A stretch of 8,296 bases of DNA from contig JALOOY010000048.1 of NCBI GenBank assembly GCA_025454185.1, forward strand, positions 1 to 8,296. Direction: 5' to 3'. Within the stretch, counting starts at the first letter, position 1. Every line of letters starts with the position of its first letter. The notes below the pieces were generated by a model. That model ran no database searches and had not been told where the DNA came from. It saw only the letters and a program-made list of their open reading frames with translations. Below, piece after piece: positions 1 through 5,547 of the stretch. The translations under genes and the position numbers were made by a program. Origin of the DNA: Thermodesulfobacteriota bacterium. GTDB taxonomy: Bacteria > Desulfobacterota > RBG-13-43-22.

Positions 1-227
1 GAGTCTTTGGGGAGAAAACGCTTTTCCCGTATCGAAAAGAAAATCTTTCGCCCTGCGACCTTTTCCACCCGGGCCAGGCCTTCCCAGCCGGTCCCGTCGA
101 ACAACAGCACCACATCCCCTACCCCCAGGCGCAGAATTTTCAGCAGGTGCCGGGCCTCGTCCCCCTCCAGAAACGGTTCCGCCAGGTTCCATTGTTCGGG
201 TGGCAGATAAAAACGCCGTAAGGTCAA
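1..227 (-). CDS. rsmE: 16S rRNA (uracil-1498-N3)-methyltransferase, N-terminal part (runs off left edge)
   Basis: RsmE methylates N3 of U1498 of 16S rRNA in the assembled 30S subunit, using S-adenosylmethionine. Only the first 75 codons are present. The visible protein begins LTLRRFYLPPEQ and continues with a HLLKILRLGVGD stretch at about residues 27-38, which matches the N-terminal PUA-like RNA-binding domain of the family; the C-terminal SPOUT/knot catalytic domain lies outside the window. I chose a TTG start at 227 because GAGG lies 5 nt upstream and the RRFYLP motif falls at the usual distance from the N terminus; no in-frame ATG fits better. The gene follows prmA on the same strand across 167 bp, a common bacterial pairing, so co-transcription is likely. 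Family assignment is confident despite truncation; the exact start is less so. Confidence 0.85.
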   Translation of the reverse strand, partial: MTLRRFYLPPEQWNLAEPFLEGDEARHLLKILRLGVGDVVLLFDGTGWEGLARVEKVAGRKIFFSIREKRFLPKD

Positions 228-260
228 TTGGTCCTCACAACTACTTAATGCGAAAAGACG

Positions 261-302
261 AACATCCAACATCGAACGTCCAACATCGAACATCGAATGT
301 GG
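261..302. repeat. Heptad array, class T1 (AACATCG-like), 6 units
   Basis: Six consecutive 7-bp units in exact register: AACATCC, AACATCG, AACGTCC, AACATCG, AACATCG, AATGTGG. The array starts 34 bp upstream of the rsmE start codon, in the prmA-rsmE gap. Related T1 arrays are at 3801-3856 (same orientation) and 7544-7578 (opposite orientation). Because 7 is not a multiple of 3, the pattern is not codon-driven. Function is unknown. Confidence 0.85.
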
Positions 303-367
303 ATGAAATTTTCATGCTTCGCGGGTGGCCACTGGGGGCCAGGATGGTTTAATACTTTTTTGTTTTT

Positions 368-395
368 TCTTCCATCTTCCCTCTTCCATCTCCCT
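368..395. repeat. Heptad array, class T2 (pyrimidine), 4 units, abutting the prmA stop
   Basis: Units TCTTCCA, TCTTCCC, TCTTCCA and TCTCCCT run in phase; the last base lies in the prmA stop codon (395-397). On the prmA sense strand the array is a purine-rich stretch just after the stop, ending in six A. The 27 bp at 361-387 are identical to 2317-2343, which sit in the same position relative to the radical SAM gene. There is no G+C stem followed by U, so this does not look like an ordinary intrinsic terminator. Confidence 0.8.
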
Positions 396-1300
396 TATTC
401 GGGCAGATTCCGGAACAGGACGGACCCCCACTCCCCTTCCAGGGCCAGCCCTTGAAAAAGCAGCTTTTGCCGCATATAGGCACGGATAACTTCCCGCGCC
501 TGGCTTTCCAGGAAACCGGACAGGATCAAAAAACCTTCGGGGTCCAGCATCTTTTTAAAAATATCCGCCAGAGGCAGTAGGTCGTCGCGGGTCAGGTTGG
601 CCAGGATCAGGGTGAAGACGCCGGAAACCGATTGCGGCCTTCCCTCCTCCACCCGGATTACGGCGGCCAGATCGTTCAGTTCCACGTGCTGCCGGGCCGA
701 CTCCACGGCCAGCGGGTCCAGGTCGATGGCCAGCACCGACCCCGCCCCGAAAAAGGCGGCCACCAGGGCCAATATGCCCGTGCCGGTGCCCACATCGAGG
801 ACCCGTTCAAAGGGGTCTCCCGAGGCATTCTGTTTCAGGTTTTCCATCGCCTGGAGGCACAAATGGGTGGTGGCGTGACTGCCGGTCCCGAAAGCCTGGC
901 CGGGATCGAGCCGCAGCACCCTGTCCCCCGCTTCGGCCTCCAAGTTCTCCCAGGTGGGGCAGACCATCAGTCCCGAGCAGGCGCGGAAAGGCTTGAAATT
1001 TCGCTTCCAGTTCTCCTGCCAGTTTTCCGAGGGGATGAGTTTGAGTTCCCAGCGGGGCGGGGGCAACTCAGGAAAAAAGGAAAACAGGGCCTCGACTCTC
1101 TTTTTCAAGCGGACCAGGCGGCCGCGATAGGCCCCTTCCCCAGCTAAAAACCCCCGGATCAACGGCAGTTCGTTCTCCTCTTCGGGGTCCATCTGGTAGG
1201 TTCCCCGGCCGGTTTCCTCCAACAGGGCCGCCGAGCAGCTTTCCACCAATTCCGAAGGAACCGCCAGGGTTATCTCCAGCCAGCATTCCTGCTCGCTCAT
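395..1300 (-). CDS. prmA: Ribosomal protein L11 methyltransferase
   Basis: PrmA transfers methyl groups from S-adenosylmethionine to amino groups of ribosomal protein L11 in the cytoplasm. The 301-residue product has the usual length. The N-terminal substrate-recognition domain covers roughly residues 1-85. The ENWQENWK segment (92-99) and the DPGQAFGTGSHATT signature (132-145) are hallmark PrmA motifs. The SAM-binding loop DVGTGTGILAL is at 169-179, an acidic strand end AIDLDP at 191-196, and the catalytic-loop region ILANLT at 232-237. The ATG at 1300 has GAGG 8 nt upstream. The gene is divergent from larB (136 bp between starts) and precedes rsmE on the same strand, forming a probable translation-apparatus modification unit. 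Nothing looks broken. Confidence 0.96.
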   Translation of the reverse strand: MSEQECWLEITLAVPSELVESCSAALLEETGRGTYQMDPEEENELPLIRGFLAGEGAYRGRLVRLKKRVEALFSFFPELPPPRWELKLIPSENWQENWKRNFKPFRACSGLMVCPTWENLEAEAGDRVLRLDPGQAFGTGSHATTHLCLQAMENLKQNASGDPFERVLDVGTGTGILALVAAFFGAGSVLAIDLDPLAVESARQHVELNDLAAVIRVEEGRPQSVSGVFTLILANLTRDDLLPLADIFKKMLDPEGFLILSGFLESQAREVIRAYMRQKLLFQGLALEGEWGSVLFRNLPE

Positions 1301-1334
1301 CTTTTCAACCTCATGACGAAATGAACCAACATTT

Positions 1335-1358
1335 TCACGCTTTAGGGGTGCCGGTCAT
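1335..1358 (-). other. Possible 7-residue leader mini-ORF upstream of prmA
   Basis: On the minus strand an ATG at 1358 opens a reading frame MTGTPKA followed by TGA, preceded by GGAGG (1368-1372) with 9-nt spacing. It ends 34 nt before the prmA start. The Shine-Dalgarno match is better than prmA's own, but a frame this short is expected by chance. No attenuator stem is apparent. Recorded as a possibility only. Confidence 0.15.
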
Positions 1359-1387
1359 TTGACACTTCCTCCGTTATTCTATATTGT
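1359..1387 (+). promoter_or_regulatory. Sigma-70-type promoter of larB
   Basis: A perfect TTGACA (-35) lies at 1359-1364. The A+T-rich -10 region offers TATATT at 1380-1385 (15-bp spacer, 5 of 6 consensus) or TATTGT at 1382-1387 (17-bp spacer, 4 of 6). Predicted transcription would start near 1390-1395, leaving a leader of about 45 nt before the larB ATG at 1437. It lies in the divergent prmA-larB gap. Confidence 0.6.
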
Positions 1388-1411
1388 ATTAAAATCAAAA
1401 ATCCAAAGCAA
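1383..1411 (-). promoter_or_regulatory. Weak candidate promoter for prmA, overlapping the larB promoter
   Basis: On the minus strand TACAAT (1388-1383) is a 5 of 6 match to the -10 consensus, with TTGCTT (1411-1406) 17 bp upstream as a poor -35. It shares the A+T-rich block with the larB -10, so the two divergent promoters would overlap face to face and could compete. Prediction by eye only. Confidence 0.3.
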
Positions 1412-1436
1412 ACAAATTGCCCTTCAGGAAGCGATC

Positions 1437-2189
1437 ATGGAACAGGAACAATTGAAGAAACTGCTTTTAAAGGTACAAAACGGGAAGGTTTCGATAGAGG
1501 CGGCCCTCGACAAGCTGCGGCATCTGCCTTTCGAAGATATCGATTTCGCCCGCATCGACCACCATCGCCCCATGCGCAAAGGTTTTCCGGAAGTCATCTT
1601 CGGAGAAGGCAAGACGGACCGCCAGGTCGTCGAGATCGTGACCCGCATGGCCCGCCACGGGGGGCCTATACTGGCCACCCGCCTGGATGCCGACAAGGCC
1701 CGGGCCGTGATCAAAAAATTCCCCCAGGCCCGCTACTACCCCCTGTCACGAGTCCTGACCCTGGAGAAGAAAACCCCGCCCCCCCCGACCGGACGGGGGA
1801 CCGTTCTGGTCCTGTCGGCCGGCACCTCGGATATCCCGGTGGCCGAAGAGGCCCTGCTTACAGCCCGGATCATGGGGAACGAAACGGATTATATGTATGA
1901 TGCCGGGGTAGCCGGCCTGCACCGTTTGCTGGCCCACAAGGAGAAAATTTTTTCTGCCGCGGTGCTCATTGTAGTAGCCGGCATGGAGGGGGCCCTGCCC
2001 AGCGTGGTGGCCGGCCTGGTCAGCCGGCCGGTCATTGCCGTTCCTACCAGCGTCGGTTACGGAGCCAGTTTCCACGGCCTGGCGGCCCTCCTGTCCATGC
2101 TCAACGCCTGCTCCTCGGGCGTGGGGGTGGTCAATATCGACAACGGGTTCGGCGCGGGGTATCTGGCGACGCTGATCAACCAGGCCTAA
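1437..2189 (+). CDS. larB: LarB: nickel-pincer cofactor biosynthesis, pyridinium-3,5-biscarboxylic acid mononucleotide synthase
   Basis: LarB carboxylates the pyridinium ring of nicotinic acid adenine dinucleotide and hydrolyses the dinucleotide, giving the biscarboxylated mononucleotide that LarE and LarC turn into the nickel-pincer nucleotide (established for the family). The 250-residue product is of usual length. Residues 38-60 (DFARIDHHRPMRKGFPEVIF then GEGK) are the conserved N-terminal LarB segment. The C-terminal two thirds is a PurE/AIR-carboxylase-like domain: LVLSAGTSDIPVAEEA at 124-139, YDAGVAGLHRL at 154-164, GMEGALPSVVAGLV at 182-195, and VPTSVGYGASF at 202-212. CSSGVGVVNIDNGFGAG at 225-241 carries the conserved C-terminal cysteine. 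I place the start at ATG 1437 (AGGA 7 nt upstream); the TTG 26 codons earlier lies inside the -35 box. A run of eight C at 1779-1786 encodes part of PPPP (residues 114-117) in the interdomain linker. No larC or larE is adjacent. Older annotations call this family AIR carboxylase. Confidence 0.95.
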   Translation: MEQEQLKKLLLKVQNGKVSIEAALDKLRHLPFEDIDFARIDHHRPMRKGFPEVIFGEGKTDRQVVEIVTRMARHGGPILATRLDADKARAVIKKFPQARYYPLSRVLTLEKKTPPPPTGRGTVLVLSAGTSDIPVAEEALLTARIMGNETDYMYDAGVAGLHRLLAHKEKIFSAAVLIVVAGMEGALPSVVAGLVSRPVIAVPTSVGYGASFHGLAALLSMLNACSSGVGVVNIDNGFGAGYLATLINQA

Positions 2190-2249
2190 GCAAGGTCAAA
2201 AACGGGGGGGGAAATGCTGGAAGAGTGGAATATATGGGAAAGTGGGGGA

Positions 2250-2280
2250 TGGAATAAGGGGACAGACGTTCCCTATTCCA
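2250..2280. repeat. REP-like imperfect inverted repeat between convergent genes
   Basis: Left arm 2250-2262 (TGGAATAAGGGGA) pairs with right arm 2269-2280 (TTCCCTATTCCA) around the loop CAGACG: 12 pairs including one G-T, with A2257 bulged. An outer G-run (2243-2247) and C-run (2287-2291) could extend the stem. The GGGGACAGACGTTCCC core resembles, from memory, REP palindromes mobilised by RAYT-type transposases, but no transposase gene is here. It could also act as a bidirectional transcription barrier between larB and the radical SAM gene, although no U-tract follows on either strand. Confidence 0.55.
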
Positions 2281-2323
2281 AACTTACCCCCGCCTTAGCC
2301 CTCTGATCCCTGCCCGTGTTTTT

Positions 2324-2386
2324 TCTTCCATCTTCCCTCTTCCCTCTTCCCTCTGTCCTCCACCCTCCGCCTTCCGTCATCTGTCA
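2324..2386. repeat. Heptad array, class T2 (pyrimidine), 9 units, running into a stop codon
   Basis: Nine units in strict 7-bp register: TCTTCCA, then TCTTCCC three times, then TCTGTCC, TCCACCC, TCCGCCT, TCCGTCA and TCTGTCA. The final TCA (2384-2386) is the stop codon of the leftward radical SAM gene. The left part is near-homogeneous and the right part diverged. On the gene's sense strand it is purine-rich with four GGG runs (2363-2365, 2349-2351, 2342-2344, 2335-2337). Confidence 0.85.
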
Positions 2387-3724
2387 CCTGGCCATATCCT
2401 TCAACTGCTGTACAATGGTCCAGGAAAAGGGAGAGAGGCAGGGGAAAAGGGAATTGTTATGGGTCAGGGGTTCTTCCTCCAGGGAAAAACGGGAAGTACG
2501 GCAGGCGTCCGCCCACAGGGCAGTGCCGGGGATGGGGGAATATTCCGCCAACCGGATGCGCAGCCCCAGTTTTTTGACTTCGCCTATGGATGAAACAATA
2601 TTTTCCACAGATTGGCCTGGAAGGCCGGCCAGCAGGTAAACCTCCAGTTGCCCCATTTGGAAACCGGCTTCTCTCAGGGCCGAAATGGCTGCCAGCAAAA
2701 TTTCCTGGTCCACTTTCCCGCCCCAGTCCCGCTGCAAGCCCCAGTCGGTAGTCTCCAGACCCAGCCGAACCGTTCGAAAACCGCTCCTAAAAAGCAGGGC
2801 CGCCCGTTCGGTATTGATTTCCCTTAGATGCAGGGCATTGGGGGTATGAAAACGCAGCCGCCAGCCCTCCTGCAGGCATCGTTCCAGTACCGGCCCCAGC
2901 CGCTTTTCGAAACCGACCAGCAGGGCATCGTCATAAAAAGCGAAATCCCGGACCCCGTAGCGGTTGTGCCAGTGACGGATTTCGGCCGCGATGTTCTCCG
3001 CGGAGCGCGTCCGAAAGCCGGGCTGGAGCAGCCGGGAGGCACAGTAAGGGCAGGAGAAGGGGCAACCCCGGGAAGTCAGAAGACAGACATAAGGCAGCCG
3101 GGCGTAGAGATCAAAAGCCGGAAAGGGATAGGAATCCGGGCGGCCGGGATCCGGGACCACAGCCGGCGGCCGCCCGGTCCTGTTCTCCAGATAATTTAAG
3201 ATTGCCCCTTCCCCGGCCCCGGTGATAAAATGATCGGCGCCGGAATGCTGCCGGGCATGGTCCGGCAGGAGACCGGCGTAGACCCCGCCCAGAACCACCG
3301 GGATCCCGGGGAAGACCTGTTTGATCAGACCGATGGTCTCCGTCACCCCCGGGTACCAGTAGGTCATCAGGGAAGTGACCAGGACGGCCGCCGGTTCCTG
3401 GAGGCCCCGCAGGGCCTCCAGGAACCGTTCCGGCTGGATACCGAAGCGGTGATAATGCCGCGGCACTTCCCGCAGGGCCTGTGGTTTAGGCCGCCGGATC
3501 CGAAAATATTTTCCGGTGCCGTAGGCCCCCCGCCGGGGCGCCGGCAGGAACCGTTCCGCTCCGGGAAAATGGACGTCCAGACAGTCCAGCAGGTGCACGC
3601 GGTAACCGTTCTCCCGCAGCACTGCCGCCAGGTACAAGAGCCCCAGAGGCTTGGACCAGAGATCGAAGGCCGAAAAATCGTGGATGTAGGGATTGACCAG
3701 GAGGATGAGGGGGCCGTCTTTCAT
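2384..3724 (-). CDS. B12-binding-domain radical SAM protein, product unknown
   Basis: This is a 446-residue member of the large class combining an N-terminal cobalamin-binding-type domain with a radical SAM barrel. Residues about 1-185 look like the B12-binding Rossmann fold: LILLVNPY at 6-13, KPLGLLYLAAVLRENGYRV at 25-43, and VVLGGVYAGLLPDHA at 143-157; the DxHxxG motif of methionine-synthase-type domains is absent, as is usual in this class. The radical SAM cluster motif RGCPFSCPYC gives Cys221, Cys225 and Cys228 for a [4Fe-4S] cluster. FAFYDDALLV (261-270), RLGLETTD (320-327) and YLLAGLPGQ (363-371) are typical later barrel strands. Members include methyltransferases, cyclases and ring-forming enzymes; nothing here fixes the substrate. 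The ATG at 3724 lacks a clear Shine-Dalgarno sequence. It stands alone, convergent with larB and divergent from the CCA gene. Class is confident; function is open. Confidence 0.9.
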   Translation of the reverse strand: MKDGPLILLVNPYIHDFSAFDLWSKPLGLLYLAAVLRENGYRVHLLDCLDVHFPGAERFLPAPRRGAYGTGKYFRIRRPKPQALREVPRHYHRFGIQPERFLEALRGLQEPAAVLVTSLMTYWYPGVTETIGLIKQVFPGIPVVLGGVYAGLLPDHARQHSGADHFITGAGEGAILNYLENRTGRPPAVVPDPGRPDSYPFPAFDLYARLPYVCLLTSRGCPFSCPYCASRLLQPGFRTRSAENIAAEIRHWHNRYGVRDFAFYDDALLVGFEKRLGPVLERCLQEGWRLRFHTPNALHLREINTERAALLFRSGFRTVRLGLETTDWGLQRDWGGKVDQEILLAAISALREAGFQMGQLEVYLLAGLPGQSVENIVSSIGEVKKLGLRIRLAEYSPIPGTALWADACRTSRFSLEEEPLTHNNSLFPCLSPFSWTIVQQLKDMAR

Positions 3725-3742
3725 AGTTGGTTCGAAAATACC

Positions 3743-3770
3743 GTGCGGCGTGCGGCGTGCGGTGTTCGGC
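3743..3770. repeat. Heptad array, class T3 (GTGCGGC/GTTCGGC), 4 units
   Basis: Units GTGCGGC, GTGCGGC, GTGCGGT and GTTCGGC in exact 7-bp register, 19 bp upstream of the radical SAM start codon. The last unit is identical to the units of the array at 7486-7499, which lies upstream of rmlB in the same orientation. Confidence 0.8.
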
Positions 3771-3800
3771 GAAAAAGCTTAATCCGAAAATAAGAAAATG

Positions 3801-3856
3801 AACATCGGACAGCGAACGTCCAACATCGAATGGGGATTTCGGATTCCGAATTTGGC
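3801..3856. repeat. Heptad array, class T1, 5 units plus 3 ATTTCGG-like units
   Basis: Units AACATCG, GACAGCG, AACGTCC, AACATCG and AATGGGG (3801-3835), followed in the same register by ATTTCGG, ATTCCGA and ATTTGGC (3836-3856). The last part contains a 13-nt palindrome TTCGGA-T-TCCGAA (3838-3850). The array fills the divergent gap between the radical SAM gene and the CCA gene. The in-frame ATG at 3830 lies inside it. Confidence 0.75.
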
Positions 3857-3862
3857 TTAATC

Positions 3863-5353
3863 ATGACTTCATTCACAGGGCAAATAAATAGCCTGCGGTC
3901 CTGGATCCTCCGGGAGCCCCTTTTCACCCTCCTGCAGCAGCTTGCCGCCGACCTGGGCTGCACCCTGTATCTGACCGGCGGCCTGGTCCGGGATTGCCTG
4001 TTGGGCCGCCGGACCCGCGACGTGGACCTGGCCGTGGCCGGACCCGCCCTGGCCCTGGCCGAAGCCTTTGCCGGCCGGTCCGGCGGGACCTATGTCCTTT
4101 TAAAAAAGGAGGAGGCCACCGCCCGCGTGGTCACTCCGGAACTCGTCTTCGACTTCGCCGGCTTTCGTGCCCCCACCCTGGAAGGAGACCTGCGCCATCG
4201 GGACTTCACCGTCAACAGCATCGCCCTGCCGCTGGCTGCGGTCTTCGGTACGGGTGTCTGGGAACCTTTCGACCCCCTGGCCGGGATCGCTGACCTGAAC
4301 CGCAAATGCCTCCGTATCTGCCATCCCGGCGTGTTCCAGCAGGATCCCCTTCGACTCCTCAGGGTCTTCCGCCTGGCCGGGCAATTAAGCCTGACCATCA
4401 CGGCGGATACGCGGGAAGCCATACGAAAATGGGCGCCGGCCCTGGAGCTTAGCGCAGCCGAACGCCGCTGCTACGAGTTTGAACTTCTCCTGCGTCAGCC
4501 CTTTGCGTACCCGCTGCTGGCTCTCATGGCGGAAGACGGCCTTCTGGACATATTTCTGCCCGAGATGATTCCCCTCCGCCACACGGCTCAGAACGGTTTC
4601 CATCACCTCAATGTTTACGACCATACCCTGTTGGGTTTTCGGCGTCTGGAGGAAATTTTGACGGGGGGCTTTCCGCTTCCGCCCGACCTGGCCGGGGAAC
4701 GCCACCGTTACCTGGCGGAGGGCCATTATCCTGTCTGGCTGAAATGGTCGATCCTGGCCCACGACCTGGGCAAACCGGCCACAGCGGCCCAAAAGGAGGA
4801 TCGCCGCACCTTTTACCATCACGAGCAAATCGGCCGGGAGGTATTCGCCGCCATCGCCGAACGGCTGCGCCTGGGGCTGCGGGCCAAAGCCTATATACTG
4901 CACCAAGTCGGCCTCCACCTGCGCCCTTTTCATCTGCTTCAGGTCCAGGTCCGGGAAGGCCTCTCCCGCCGGGCCGTCCTGCGCTTTATCCGGGAGGGGG
5001 GCGAAGCGCTCACCGGCACCTTCCTGCTGGCCCTGGCCGACAGCCTGGCTTCCCAGGGCCCGGACAAACCCCCGGACCTGGAAATCCGTCTCCTGCAGCT
5101 TTGGCGAAAATGTCTGCACCTGGGAGAGGCGATCGGTCGCCCCGGGGTCCAGTCCCCACCCTTGATCAACGGCCGCGACCTCCTAAGAATGGGGTACCCG
5201 CCCGGCCCGCTTTTTAAAACCATTCTCGAAACGGTCCGGGAAGAGCAGTGGCTGGGGAACCTCGGTGACGCGGACGAAGCGCTGGATTGGGTGCGCAGGA
5301 GGTGGGGGTCTCCCGGCGCAGGTCGGCACCCTCAGCCAAAGCCGGACGCTTGA
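3863..5353 (+). CDS. cca: CCA-adding enzyme / poly(A) polymerase family tRNA nucleotidyltransferase with HD domain
   Basis: Class II nucleotidyltransferases of this family build or repair the 3' CCA end of tRNA in the cytoplasm. The 496-residue product has, in order: LTGGLVRD (37-44); the catalytic DVDLAV with metal-binding Asp53 and Asp55; RHRDFTVNS (111-119); DPLRLLRVFRLA (161-172) of the neck/nucleotide-selecting region; an HD phosphohydrolase-type domain with HHLNVYDH (247-254) and LAHDLGKP (298-305); and a C-terminal INGRDLLRMGYPPGP (435-449) segment typical of the tRNA-binding tail. I prefer ATG 3863. The ORF could extend to ATG 3830 (11 more codons), but that sits inside a heptad array. 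Neither start has a recognisable Shine-Dalgarno sequence. Some related bacteria split the work between CC-adding and A-adding paralogues, and sequence by eye does not tell which type this is. It ends 19 bp from the stop of the oppositely oriented small gene, with no visible terminator. Confidence 0.92.
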   Translation: MTSFTGQINSLRSWILREPLFTLLQQLAADLGCTLYLTGGLVRDCLLGRRTRDVDLAVAGPALALAEAFAGRSGGTYVLLKKEEATARVVTPELVFDFAGFRAPTLEGDLRHRDFTVNSIALPLAAVFGTGVWEPFDPLAGIADLNRKCLRICHPGVFQQDPLRLLRVFRLAGQLSLTITADTREAIRKWAPALELSAAERRCYEFELLLRQPFAYPLLALMAEDGLLDIFLPEMIPLRHTAQNGFHHLNVYDHTLLGFRRLEEILTGGFPLPPDLAGERHRYLAEGHYPVWLKWSILAHDLGKPATAAQKEDRRTFYHHEQIGREVFAAIAERLRLGLRAKAYILHQVGLHLRPFHLLQVQVREGLSRRAVLRFIREGGEALTGTFLLALADSLASQGPDKPPDLEIRLLQLWRKCLHLGEAIGRPGVQSPPLINGRDLLRMGYPPGPLFKTILETVREEQWLGNLGDADEALDWVRRRWGSPGAGRHPQPKPDA

Positions 5354-5372
5354 ATTTTATCGCTCCCTCGAT

Positions 5373-5519
5373 CTAAAACCCGAGCGGCGGCGTATACTGC
5401 GGGTCGGACAAGTACCCGATGCTCACCAACAGAACAAAAATAGCCCAGAAAATGATGGACAGGATCAGCCAATCCTGACGGCTGTCTTCCTCCGAATTCG
5501 CCTCTAACGATTTCGCCAT
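5373..5519 (-). CDS. Small single-pass membrane protein at the end of the rml operon, 48 residues
   Basis: An ATG at 5519 opens a 48-codon frame ending in TAG (5373-5375). GGAG lies 7 nt upstream of the start, a very good ribosome site, and the start is only 28 bp after the rmlD stop on the same strand. The protein has a polar, acidic N-terminal segment (MAKSLEANSEEDSRQD, residues 1-16). One hydrophobic helix follows at about residues 17-36 (starting WLILSIIFWAIF), then a short tail ending YTPPLGF. There is no lipobox, Cys or signal-peptidase motif, so a membrane anchor is more likely than a secreted peptide. Charge gives no clear topology. I do not recognise the family; position suggests, without proving, a role linked to deoxysugar or surface-polysaccharide synthesis. 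Start, ribosome site, spacing and composition together argue for a real gene. Confidence 0.72.
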   Translation of the reverse strand: MAKSLEANSEEDSRQDWLILSIIFWAIFVLLVSIGYLSDPQYTPPLGF

Positions 5520-5547
5520 TCCTTTACTCCAGATTGTTTGACCTCGC

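Noticed and set aside
261..302. CRISPR-like direct repeats
   Set aside because: Units are 7 bp, directly adjacent and degenerate, with no spacers and no cas genes.
304..345. Short inverted repeats in the prmA-rsmE gap (ATGAAA-T-TTTCAT; TGGCC/GGCCA)
   Set aside because: The arms are only 5-6 bp, the first has almost no loop, and no U-tract follows. They are not distinguishable from chance.
2214..2306. 30-codon rightward frame beginning MLEEWNIWESGGW after the eight-G run
   Set aside because: It spans the REP-like hairpin, its only ribosome-site candidate is the homopolymeric G run at 3-nt spacing, and its composition is not gene-like.
3830..3862. 11-codon N-terminal extension of the cca product
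   Set aside because: The ATG at 3830 lies within a heptad array and the extension is a translation of further heptads. The family motifs are correctly spaced from the ATG at 3863.
4385..5119. 244-codon open frame on the minus strand within cca
   Set aside because: It is antisense to a gene with every expected motif in place. Long antisense frames are common in GC-rich coding DNA, and the translation has no recognisable domain.
5354..5372. Terminator between cca and the small membrane protein gene
   Set aside because: The 19-bp gap has no inverted repeat with a following T or A run on either strand.
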